64,000 nt of DNA. Source: Pseudomonas tructae (lineage in GTDB: Bacteria; Pseudomonadota; Gammaproteobacteria; Pseudomonadales; Pseudomonadaceae). Both the position numbers and the translations under genes were made by a program. How positions within the stretch are numbered: position 1 is the first letter of the stretch; each line of letters begins with the position of its first letter. The notes beneath the pieces are model-generated. The model made no database searches, had not been told where the DNA came from, and worked only from the letters and a program-made list of their open reading frames with translations. Below, one piece after another: positions 43,546 to 51,523 of this stretch. Location of the stretch: NCBI RefSeq assembly GCF_004214895.1, contig NZ_CP035952.1, forward strand, positions 3,730,501 to 3,794,500, in the 5' to 3' direction.

Positions 43546-44205
43546 ATGATTGCACCTGCCGCCGACGCCAGCTCCACCGCCGACCGCATCCTGTTTTTGC
43601 TCAAGACCCGTGGCGCGCTGAAAACCACTGACCTTGCCAGCTTGCTCGACATCACCTTCGAAGCCGCCCGCCAGCAGATCCAGAAACTGCAGGCCAGCGA
43701 GCTGATCACCGGCATCAGCGCCCCGGGCAAAGGCGCCGGCCGCCCCTCGCAAAAGTGGACCCTGACCGAGGCGGCTCAGCGCCGCTTCCCCGACGCCCAC
43801 AGCGTTCTGACCCTGCAACTGATCGAGACGGTCGAGCAGGTGTTCGGCAATGCCGGGGTCGACCAACTCATCACCCGCATGGAAATCGCCAACCGCAGCG
43901 AATACCAGCAGGCCTGCAGCCAGGCCGAATCGGTGGAAGACAAGGTGCGCATACTGGTGCAACTGCGTGAGCGGGCCGGCTACATGGCAGAAATGGTCGA
44001 AAGCGACAACGGCTGGCTGATCATCGAAAACCACTGCCCGATCTGCGTGGCGGCCAGCCGCTGCCAGGGCTTCTGCCGTTCGGAGTTGCAGATTTTCCAG
44101 TCGGTGTTCGGTGAGCAGGCGCTTGTCGAGCGCTGCGAACATCTGATATCAGGTGATCGACGCTGCGTGTACCGGGTCTTGCCGAGGACGGCGCCCGCGC
44201 AGTAA
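43546..44205 (+). CDS. Cysteine-rich HTH regulator (SufR-like, probable Fe-S sensor)
   Basis: 219 residues. N-terminal winged HTH (LFLLKTRGALKTTDLASLLDITFEAARQQIQKLQASELI). The C-terminal part has cysteines in NHCPICVAASRCQGFCRSELQIF and ERCEHLISGDRRCVYRV, six in all, the pattern that holds a 4Fe-4S or similar cluster in SufR-type regulators. It diverges from the biosynthetic operon and is followed by the nitroreductase 30 bp later. It may link the cluster to iron or redox state. The cofactor is inferred. Confidence 0.78.
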   Translation: MIAPAADASSTADRILFLLKTRGALKTTDLASLLDITFEAARQQIQKLQASELITGISAPGKGAGRPSQKWTLTEAAQRRFPDAHSVLTLQLIETVEQVFGNAGVDQLITRMEIANRSEYQQACSQAESVEDKVRILVQLRERAGYMAEMVESDNGWLIIENHCPICVAASRCQGFCRSELQIFQSVFGEQALVERCEHLISGDRRCVYRVLPRTAPAQ

Positions 44206-44235
44206 ACCCATAAGTCCTTAAGGAATGAGGCGCAC

Positions 44236-44973
44236 ATGAACCCGACCCTCGAGCTGCTCGCCAGCCACCGCAGCGAGCGCAGTTTTCACGACCGGCCGAT
44301 CAGCGATCAGCTACTCGATGCCATCCTGGGCGCCGCCCACCAGGCGCCCACCTCGTTCAACGCCCAGCATATTTCCGCCGTGGTGGTGCGCGACGCCGAG
44401 CGCCGCCGGCAGATTGCCGAGCTGGCGGGCGGGCAGCCCTGGATCAGCGCGGCACCCGTGTTCATCACCCTGGTGGTGGACTTCCACAAAACCGCACTGG
44501 CCGCACAACGCACGGGCGAGCAGCACTGTATTCACCAGCACCTGGAAGGCATGATTGCCGCCTGCACCGATGGCGGCATCATGCTCGCGACGCTGATGAC
44601 CGCGGCGCGCTCGCTAGGGTTGGGTGTGGTGCCGGTGGGCGGTATTCGGGCCAATGCCAGCGGCATGATCGAGTTGCTCGGCTTGCCGGAAAAATCCTTT
44701 GCCCTGTGCGGGGTGGCCCTGGGCTATGTACAGCAGCCGGCGCTGCAAAAGCCACGCTTGCCCCTGGTGTCCTTTCGTCATGATGAGCGCTATGACGCCC
44801 AGGTGTTGCCGGCGGCGATCGAAGCCTACGATGCCGCACTGATGGAACACTGGCAGATTGCCGGACGGGTTGAGGGGCAAAGCTGGTCGAGCAGTATCGG
44901 TCGTTGCTATGCACGCAACTATCGGCCGCAGCTCAAGGCGCAGTTGCTGGCCAATGGTTTGGCGGCGGACTGA
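44236..44973 (+). CDS. Nitroreductase family flavoprotein (NfsA-like)
   Basis: 245 residues, FMN-dependent. It begins LLASHRSERSFHDRPISDQLLDAILGAAHQAPTSFNAQHISAVVVRD, the usual FMN-binding opening, and has VGGIRANASGMIELLGLPEKSFALCGVALGYV. These enzymes pass electrons from NADPH to nitro compounds, quinones or other redox dyes. Toxoflavin-type azapteridines are redox-active, so it could act on the product for resistance or in a final oxidation. It shares an operon with the HTH gene. Confidence 0.88.
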   Translation: MNPTLELLASHRSERSFHDRPISDQLLDAILGAAHQAPTSFNAQHISAVVVRDAERRRQIAELAGGQPWISAAPVFITLVVDFHKTALAAQRTGEQHCIHQHLEGMIAACTDGGIMLATLMTAARSLGLGVVPVGGIRANASGMIELLGLPEKSFALCGVALGYVQQPALQKPRLPLVSFRHDERYDAQVLPAAIEAYDAALMEHWQIAGRVEGQSWSSSIGRCYARNYRPQLKAQLLANGLAAD

Positions 44974-44981
44974 CGGGCCTC

Positions 44982-45035
44982 ATCGCGGGGCAAGCCCGCT
45001 CCCACACTGTGTGGGGAGCGGGCTTGCCCCGCGAT
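44982..45035. repeat. BIME: two inverted REP units forming one long hairpin
   Basis: Left arm ATCGCGGGGCAAGCCCGCTC with CCACAC, right arm its complement with one extra base, so 26-27 bp pair around a very small loop. It lies between the convergent nitroreductase and outer-membrane factor genes and reaches the latter's stop codon. It probably also terminates both. Confidence 0.88.
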
Positions 45036-46435
45036 CAGCCGCTACCCCACCCCAGCGCCTTGTACAAGGCAATCGCATTGAGGAACGAAGCGGTTTCCGC
45101 TTGCGCCACTTCACGCTTGATCAAGAACAACGCCCGCTGGTTCTCCAGCACTGCCAGGTAGCTCCCGGCGCCGCGCCGATAACGCTTGGAGGCGATGTCG
45201 ACGGCATCGGCGCCATGGGCCGCCGACTGCATCAGCGCACCGAGGCGGGTCTGGTTGCGGGCCAGGCGAGTCACGGCGTTTTCCACTTCTTCGCGGGCCA
45301 ACAGCAAGGACTGCTCATAGCGCGCCTGCGCTCCTTGGTTTTGCGCCTTGGCAGCACGCAAACGGGCCTTGGCATTGCCCAGGCGAAATGCCGGCCAGGT
45401 CACCGTCGGCGCCAGTTCATAAGCACGGGCAGCACTGCCCAGGTCGCCACTGCGCAGGGCAAAGAAGCCGATAAAACCACCCAGGTCCAGACGCGGATAC
45501 AGCTCGGCGGTGGCCACGCCAACGTCTTCGCTGCTGGCCGCCAGTAACCGCTCGGCACTGGCGACATCCGGGCGGTTGTTGATCAGCGCGTTGACGTCAC
45601 CCAAGGGCAACTGCCGCGCCAAGGGCGGCAAAAAGTGCACGGGCGCCGAGGTTCCAGCCAGGCTCGGAGCCCGCCCGGTCAGCACGTCCAAGCGGTAACC
45701 GGCCTCCTCCACCGCCGCCTGCAACGGCGGCACCGCCGCCTCACTGAGCAGCAGGTTGGCCTGGGCGTTCTGCTCATCCTCGTACTGGCCACTGCCGGCG
45801 CGTACCTGGGCGCGGGTGAGCTTCAAGGTTTCACGCCAGGCCTCAACCTCGGACTGGGCCACCTCCAGGCTGCGGCGTCCGCCCTGTTGCTGGTAGTAGG
45901 CGCGGGCGACTTCGGCGGCAATGCTCAGGCGCATCTGCTCAAGGTCGGCCTGCGCCGCTTCGGTCCTGGCCTGGGCCGCCGCCGTCAGGCGTTGCAAGCG
46001 GCCAAACAGGTCGATCTCCCACTGCACGTCAAAGCCTGCGCGGTAGCTGCGCGAGAACATGCGCTGCGGATCGCTGCCATCGGCCAGTTGCTGTTGTTCA
46101 AGGCTCTGGCTGAAACCGGTGCGGGCAGTGACGCCCGGGTACTGGTCCAGGCGCCGGTCGTCGAACAGCGCCCGCGCCGCCAGCAGGTTGGCCTGGGCCT
46201 CGCGGATGTCGTGGTTGTGCTCAAGCGCGGTGTCGACCAAACGGTTCAACTGCGGGTCATCGAAGAACGACCACCACTGCGCGGGCAATTGCCCTTGCTG
46301 GGCGAACTGCTGCTGTTGCGGCGTGCTCAGCGCCAGCGGCGCCGGAGTCGCCTTCTGGTAGTCGGGGCCGACCTTGCAGCCCGCCAGGGCCAGGCCCAGC
46401 AGCACGGCGATCAGGCTCAGAGGGTGTCCGTTCAT
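45035..46435 (-). CDS. RND efflux outer-membrane factor (ToxI-like position)
   Basis: 466 residues of the NodT/OprM family. Lipobox ALAGCKVGPDYQ near residue 19 indicates a lipidated outer-membrane protein. Two duplicated coiled regions follow (LVDTALEHNHDIREAQANLLAARALFDDRRLDQYP and LINNRPDVASAERLLAASSEDVGVATAELYPRLDLGG). It forms the trimeric channel with the pump and adaptor encoded upstream, with a 4-bp overlap with the pump gene. It is last in the RND operon. Confidence 0.93.
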   Translation of the reverse strand: MNGHPLSLIAVLLGLALAGCKVGPDYQKATPAPLALSTPQQQQFAQQGQLPAQWWSFFDDPQLNRLVDTALEHNHDIREAQANLLAARALFDDRRLDQYPGVTARTGFSQSLEQQQLADGSDPQRMFSRSYRAGFDVQWEIDLFGRLQRLTAAAQARTEAAQADLEQMRLSIAAEVARAYYQQQGGRRSLEVAQSEVEAWRETLKLTRAQVRAGSGQYEDEQNAQANLLLSEAAVPPLQAAVEEAGYRLDVLTGRAPSLAGTSAPVHFLPPLARQLPLGDVNALINNRPDVASAERLLAASSEDVGVATAELYPRLDLGGFIGFFALRSGDLGSAARAYELAPTVTWPAFRLGNAKARLRAAKAQNQGAQARYEQSLLLAREEVENAVTRLARNQTRLGALMQSAAHGADAVDIASKRYRRGAGSYLAVLENQRALFLIKREVAQAETASFLNAIALYKALGWGSG

Positions 46436-49400
46436 GCTTCGTTCCTCAACGCATCGGCCAGGGAAACCGCCCGTGGCGTGCTCGCGGCCACCGAGTGTTT
46501 ACGCGCCAGCAGGCTGTACACCGTGGGCAACACGAACAGGGTGAACAAGGTGCCGATGAGCATGCCACAGACGATCACCAGGCCCAGGCCGAAGCGGCTG
46601 TTGGCGCCGGCGCCCGAGGCGAACAGTAAGGGGATCAGGCCGACCACCATGGCTGCGGTGGTCATCAGGATCGGCCGCAAACGGATCTGCGCCGCTTTGC
46701 TGATCGCCGCAGCGCGGTCGAGCTGCTCTTGCTCCTGCAGGGTGTTGGCAAACTCGACCATGAGAATGCCGTGCTTGCTGATCAGGCCGATCAGGGTCAC
46801 CAGGCCGATCTGGGTGTAGATGTTCACCGTCGCATAGCCCAGCGCCAACGGAATCAGTGCACCACTGATCGACAGCGGCACAGTGATGAGGATGATCAGC
46901 GGGTCGACCAGGCTTTCGTACTGCGCCGCCAGTACCAGGTAGATGACGATCACCGCCGCCAGGAAGGCCAGCATCAGCGCACTGCCTTCCTGGGTGTACT
47001 GGCGCGCATCGGACTGCCAGTCGTAGCTGAAACCAGCCGGCAACGAAGCGGCCACTTCATCGAGAAACGCCACTGCATCGCCCAGCGTAACGCCAGCCGC
47101 CGGAATGCCCTGGAAGGTCGCGGCGTTCTGCTGGTTGAACTGGGTCAGCTTGTTCGGCTCGACCTGCTCGGACACCTGCACCACCGTCGACAGCGGCACC
47201 AGCGTGCCGTCTTCGCTGCGCACGTACTGGCGGGTCAGGGTCTGCGCGGTCAGGCGCTGGCTGCGCGGGCTCTGGGCGATCACGTCATAAGAGCGCCCTT
47301 GCAGGCCGAAGCGGTTCAGGTAGTTCTCGCCCACCAGCACCGCCAGCGACTCGCCGATGTCCTGCATGCGGATGCCCATGCTGTTGGCCTTGGCCCGATC
47401 GACTCGCACCTGGAGCACCGGGTTGTTGTAGTCCAGGTCACTGTCGACCACAGCAAACAGGCCACTCTCTCGGGCCTTGCGCTTGATCTCTTCCATGGTC
47501 TGGTACAGCACTTGATAATCCTGGGAACTGCGCAGCACCAGTTGCACCGGCAAGCCGCCGGTGGAGCCTGGCAAGGCCGGCAACTGGAAGGCGAAGATGC
47601 TGGTGCCTTCGACATCGTTGACCGCCGCCTGCAGGTCGACCTGGATCTGCGAGGCGCTGCGCTTGCGCTCGTCCCACAGCGACAGGTTGATACCGCCGAT
47701 ACCCGAGGCCAGGCCGTCGCTGCCGTTGATGATCCAGGTGCTGACGGTTTCCGGCAGGCGGTTGTAGACCTGATCGAGCTTGTCGGCAAAGCGCTCGACG
47801 TAGTCAAGGTTGGCATGCTGCGGCGCCTTGATTGCGGTGAGCAAGCCGGCCTGGTCTTCGGTCGGCGCCAGTTCACGCTGGGGCAAGCCATACAGCCAGG
47901 GCAGGCTGAGCAACACCAGCAAGGCAAAACCTGCGCTCAGCCAGCGCCGCGCCAGGGAGAACTCCAGCGCTCGGCTGTAACGCGCAGCCAGGGCATCGAA
48001 GAAGCGGTTGGCAGCATGGGCCATGCGCCCTTCGGACTGTTTGGACTGCAACAGGAACGAGCTCATCACCGGCGACAGGGTCAGGGCCACCACGCCAGAG
48101 ACCACTACCGCCCCGGCCAGGGTCAGGGCGAACTCGCGAAACAGCGCCCCGGTGAGCCCGCCCATCATGCCGATCGGCGCGTACACCGCAGCCAGGGTGA
48201 TGGTCATGGCGATCACCGGCCCGGCCACTTCCCGCGCCCCCACCAAGGCGGCGGCCACCGGGCTCTTGCCCTCCTCGATGTGGCGGTGGACGTTCTCCAC
48301 CACCACAATCGCATCGTCCACCACCAGGCCAACGGCCAGGACCATGGCCAGCAAGGTCAGCAGGTTGAGGCTGAAGCCGAACATCAGCATCAGCGCCGCC
48401 GCCCCAAGCATCGACAGCGGAATGGTCACCACCGGAATCAACACGGTGCGCAGCGAACCCAGGCACAGGTAGATGACGATCACCACGATCAGCAGGGCTT
48501 CGAGCAGGGTCTTGCTCACCTCGTCGATCGACGCCTGGATAAAGCGCGCGGTCTCGAAGGCAAGCTCGGCCTTGACGTCCGGCGGCAGGGTCTTGCGGAT
48601 ATCGGGCAGCACCTTGCGGATGCCGTCGACGATCACCAGCGGGTTGCCGCCCGGGGTCGGGAACAGGCCCAGGTGCACGGCGCGCACGCCGTCCATGGAG
48701 GCGCTGGTTTCAACCGACGCTGCGCCCAGCTCGACGGTGCCGATGTCCTTGATACGCACCAGGCCATTGCCATCGTTGCGGATCACCAACTCGCGAAATT
48801 CGCCGACGCTGGTAAGGTCGGTGTTGACCCGGATGTTGGAGACCACAAACTGCCCTTTGATCTTGCCGGGCGCCGCCTGGTAGTTGTTGCGCCGCACCGC
48901 CTCGGCCACATCGGCCGCCGTCAGGCCACGTGCGGCCAGGCGCGCCGGGTCGATCCACAAGCGCATCGACAGGGTCTGGCCGCCGAACACCTGGACCTTG
49001 GCCACACCCTCGATGGTGGTCAGGATCGGCTCCACCACCCGCGCCAGGTAATCGGTCATCGCCGGGGTCGACAGGCTGTCACTGGCAAAGCCGATGTAGG
49101 CCACTGCCGTCGACTCGCCGGAGGAGCGTTCGATCACCGGGTCGTAGGCCTGCTCGGGCAGACGAAAGCGCACCTGGTTGACCTTGGCCATCACCTCGGT
49201 CAATGCCTGGGTCGAGTCGCGGTTGAGTTCCATGCGCACGGTGACCAGGCTGCGGCCCTGGACCGAAGACGACGACAGGTAATCGATGCCTTCCACCGAA
49301 GACACCGCCTGGGCGATCGGCTGGGTCACAAAGCCCTGCATCAGTTCCGCCGAGGCGCCGGGGTAGTCGGTGGTGACGCTGATGGTCGAGCTTTCCAGCA

Positions 49401-49515
49401 TCGGGTACTGGCGGATCGGCAACTGGCGCAGGGACAGAATGCCCAGCAGCAGAATGAGAATGCTGACCACCAGCGCCAGCACGGGCCGGCGCACGAACAG
49501 ATCGGTGAATTTCAT
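46432..49515 (-). CDS. RND efflux inner-membrane pump (ToxH-like position)
   Basis: 1027 residues with twelve membrane segments. MKFTDLFVRRPVLALVVSILILLLGILSL is the usual N-terminus of the HAE1 RND family. The proton-relay pair lies in AVGLVVDDAIVVVENVHRHIEEG. The C-terminal half repeats the fold (LAAQYESLVDPLIILITVPLSISGALIPL). The pump works with the adaptor and outer-membrane factor beside it. The ATG used has GGAGA upstream; the open frame extends 29 codons without a ribosome site. Likely substrate is the product of the linked cluster. Confidence 0.93.
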   Translation of the reverse strand: MKFTDLFVRRPVLALVVSILILLLGILSLRQLPIRQYPMLESSTISVTTDYPGASAELMQGFVTQPIAQAVSSVEGIDYLSSSSVQGRSLVTVRMELNRDSTQALTEVMAKVNQVRFRLPEQAYDPVIERSSGESTAVAYIGFASDSLSTPAMTDYLARVVEPILTTIEGVAKVQVFGGQTLSMRLWIDPARLAARGLTAADVAEAVRRNNYQAAPGKIKGQFVVSNIRVNTDLTSVGEFRELVIRNDGNGLVRIKDIGTVELGAASVETSASMDGVRAVHLGLFPTPGGNPLVIVDGIRKVLPDIRKTLPPDVKAELAFETARFIQASIDEVSKTLLEALLIVVIVIYLCLGSLRTVLIPVVTIPLSMLGAAALMLMFGFSLNLLTLLAMVLAVGLVVDDAIVVVENVHRHIEEGKSPVAAALVGAREVAGPVIAMTITLAAVYAPIGMMGGLTGALFREFALTLAGAVVVSGVVALTLSPVMSSFLLQSKQSEGRMAHAANRFFDALAARYSRALEFSLARRWLSAGFALLVLLSLPWLYGLPQRELAPTEDQAGLLTAIKAPQHANLDYVERFADKLDQVYNRLPETVSTWIINGSDGLASGIGGINLSLWDERKRSASQIQVDLQAAVNDVEGTSIFAFQLPALPGSTGGLPVQLVLRSSQDYQVLYQTMEEIKRKARESGLFAVVDSDLDYNNPVLQVRVDRAKANSMGIRMQDIGESLAVLVGENYLNRFGLQGRSYDVIAQSPRSQRLTAQTLTRQYVRSEDGTLVPLSTVVQVSEQVEPNKLTQFNQQNAATFQGIPAAGVTLGDAVAFLDEVAASLPAGFSYDWQSDARQYTQEGSALMLAFLAAVIVIYLVLAAQYESLVDPLIILITVPLSISGALIPLALGYATVNIYTQIGLVTLIGLISKHGILMVEFANTLQEQEQLDRAAAISKAAQIRLRPILMTTAAMVVGLIPLLFASGAGANSRFGLGLVIVCGMLIGTLFTLFVLPTVYSLLARKHSVAASTPRAVSLADALRNEA

Positions 49516-49537
49516 CTGGGAATCTCCAGGCAAGCAG

Positions 49538-50635
49538 TCAGAAGCCGGACAGTACCGGGCGTTGCAGGGTGTCTTCGGTCGCTTCGACCGCCACCCCGTC
49601 ACTGAGCTTGAGTTGCCCGGAAGTCACCACCTGATCGTCCTGCTGCAGGCCTTCGAGGATGATCACCCGGCCGTCCTGGCGCTCGCCGATCTTCACCGGC
49701 ACCCGCTGCACCACCAGGGCCTGCTGTTGCTCGTCATGGCGGGCGAGGAACACCGTGTCGCCATAGGCGGTGTAGGTCACGGCGGTTTCCGGCACGCTGA
49801 GGATCTCGTTCACCTGCGGGTCGGCGACCTTGACGCTGGCGTACATGCCGGCCTTGAGCTGCGCATCGGCGTTGTCCAGGGTGGCTTGCACCTGCACCGT
49901 GCGCGAACGCTCGATCAGCGGATCGATGGCGCTGATGCGCGCCTGGAAGGTCCGCTCGGGGTAGGCATCGAGCAGCACTTCGACCGCTTGGCCGGGCTTG
50001 AGGTGAATGCTCAGTTGCTCATCCAGGGAGAAGTTCACATACAGGGTGCGGGGATCGATCAGGCTGACCAGCGCATCGCCAACCTTCAGGTACTGGCCCT
50101 CGTTGACCTTGCGAATGCCCAGCACGCCGTCGAAGGGTGCACGGATGGTTTTCTGCGCAATCACCGCCTCGGTGTGCGCCAGCTCACCGCTGGCCATGTC
50201 GCGGGCGGCCAGGGCGTTGTCGAGTTGCTCCTGGGTCGCGGCGTTTTCCGCCAGCAGCTCGCGAACCCGGCGATGGTTGATCCGGGCGTTGTGCAATTGC
50301 GCCTGCAGGCGGATGCGCTCAGCCTGTTCCGGGGCATCGTTGAGGGTAATCAGCACATCGCCGCGGCGCACTTGCTGCCCGGAGACGAAGTTGATCCGTG
50401 TCACCCGCCCGCCGATCTCGGCCGAAACCAGCACCTGGCGCGCCGCCTCAAGCTCGCCGACGCCGGCGAAAAAGCCGTTGGCCGGGCCACGCTGTACCGT
50501 GCCCAGCGCCACCTTGAGCAGCGTGCGCGCCGGTGGCGCCGAAGCCTGTGCCGAGTGCGGTTGTTGCCAGAGCACCAGCAACGCGATTGCTGCGCCGACC
50601 AATACGGTACCGAGCGCAAGATTCTTCCTGTTCAT
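49538..50635 (-). CDS. RND efflux periplasmic adaptor (ToxG-like position)
   Basis: 365 residues. N-terminal anchor MNRKNLALGTVLVGAAIALLVLW with no lipobox cysteine. The lipoyl-like and hairpin parts follow: GGRVTRINFVSGQQVRRGDVLITLNDAPEQAERIRLQAQLHNARINHRRVRELLAENAATQEQLDNALAARDMASGELAHTEAVIAQKTIRAPFDGVLGIRKVNEGQYL in overall layout (about 77-185). It connects the pump to the outer-membrane channel. AGGGAG precedes its start. Confidence 0.93.
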   Translation of the reverse strand: MNRKNLALGTVLVGAAIALLVLWQQPHSAQASAPPARTLLKVALGTVQRGPANGFFAGVGELEAARQVLVSAEIGGRVTRINFVSGQQVRRGDVLITLNDAPEQAERIRLQAQLHNARINHRRVRELLAENAATQEQLDNALAARDMASGELAHTEAVIAQKTIRAPFDGVLGIRKVNEGQYLKVGDALVSLIDPRTLYVNFSLDEQLSIHLKPGQAVEVLLDAYPERTFQARISAIDPLIERSRTVQVQATLDNADAQLKAGMYASVKVADPQVNEILSVPETAVTYTAYGDTVFLARHDEQQQALVVQRVPVKIGERQDGRVIILEGLQQDDQVVTSGQLKLSDGVAVEATEDTLQRPVLSGF

Positions 50636-50659
50636 TCACCACTCCCTGTGAACGTGGCC

Positions 50660-51142
50660 TCAGGCCCACTGCACGTTGAACACCACGAAGGCCAACAGGG
50701 CCCAGAGCACCAGCACCAGATGGGTCAGTTGCAAGCCTTCCTGACGAATCCAGTAACCAAACCACAACCCGCCCAGGAGCATGGCGAAGGTAAAGCCCAG
50801 GAACGCGCTCAAGGCCAGGTTCAGCCAGGGCCTGGCCAGCTCGGTGCTGTCAGTGAGCAGCAGGTAGCTGCCGATCAGCGCGGTGACGGCGGCCGCCACC
50901 TGCAACACCAGCACCAGCACCAGGGCCAGGCGGTGCAGCGCCGGGGCATGCAGGGCCCGGGACAGCAGCGGGATGTCGATTGCCGGCGCCTGGCGCAGCG
51001 GCGCCATGGCCATGGTCGCGCCGACCGCGCCGAGGGAGGCGCGAAAGGCCTGGAGGTTGTTGAGTACCGCGATGCATAGCCAGAGGCTCAGGCCAATGGC
51101 CTGGACTGCCTGGAACAGCCAGAGGGAGGTCTGCAAATCCAT
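50660..51142 (-). CDS. Small integral membrane protein (ToxF-like position)
   Basis: 160 residues with four hydrophobic segments (LWLFQAVQAIGLSLWLCIAVLNN, LALVLVLVLQVAAAVTALIGSYLLL, NLALSAFLGFTFAMLLGGLWFGYW, LTHLVLVLWALLAFVVF), apparently of the DUF2165 type. It leads the RND operon, 24 bp before the adaptor. In B. glumae toxF is, as I recall, likewise a small membrane protein at the head of toxFGHI. ATG at 51142 is chosen; the upstream in-frame part has no ribosome site. Confidence 0.72.
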   Translation of the reverse strand: MDLQTSLWLFQAVQAIGLSLWLCIAVLNNLQAFRASLGAVGATMAMAPLRQAPAIDIPLLSRALHAPALHRLALVLVLVLQVAAAVTALIGSYLLLTDSTELARPWLNLALSAFLGFTFAMLLGGLWFGYWIRQEGLQLTHLVLVLWALLAFVVFNVQWA

Positions 51143-51523
51143 TTGAACGTCCGTGATGGTTGAGCGCAATAACACAAGAAAACACTTGGATATTAGAGCT
51201 GTGCCTTCCAATGCACAACCCACAAGACGCTAACCACCCTGCACCGCGCAAACATTGTCGACGGTCATGCTTTGCCTTTATCGGCCCCGCGAGTCGGCAA
51301 AAGCCTACGCAGGCACGGGCTGAAGACGTTGATCAACCGATCGGCTATTTCGCAGTTGCGCAAAATCCTCGCCCCCATCCATCGCGACGGATGGAGTGGC
51401 CAATGCCGACACCTTCACTTGACTGTATTTGTATAGACATGCTCATATCGGTTCAGTCGCTGCCTGCCTGTGTTCGGCCAGCGACCCGACCGCGACAACA
51501 ACAATAGGCGGAGAACCCGAGCA
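51143..51523. promoter_or_regulatory. Divergent promoter region between RND operon and NCS1 permease
   Basis: 381 bp without a convincing gene. TTGACTGTATTTGTATAGACATG near 51419 contains TTGACT and a TGTATAGACA half-palindrome reminiscent of GntR/HutC operators. The stretch next to 51143-51180 (ATTGAACGTCCGTGATGG...) probably holds the RND promoter. Confidence 0.35.

Noticed and set aside
46729..49605. A 958-codon plus-strand frame inside the RND pump
   Set aside because: Antisense shadow; sequence is full of H, Q, R and D runs and no domain is visible.
51160..51507. A 115-codon plus-strand frame before the NCS1 permease
   Set aside because: Composition is not protein-like, there is no ribosome site, and the region is the promoter gap of two divergent genes.
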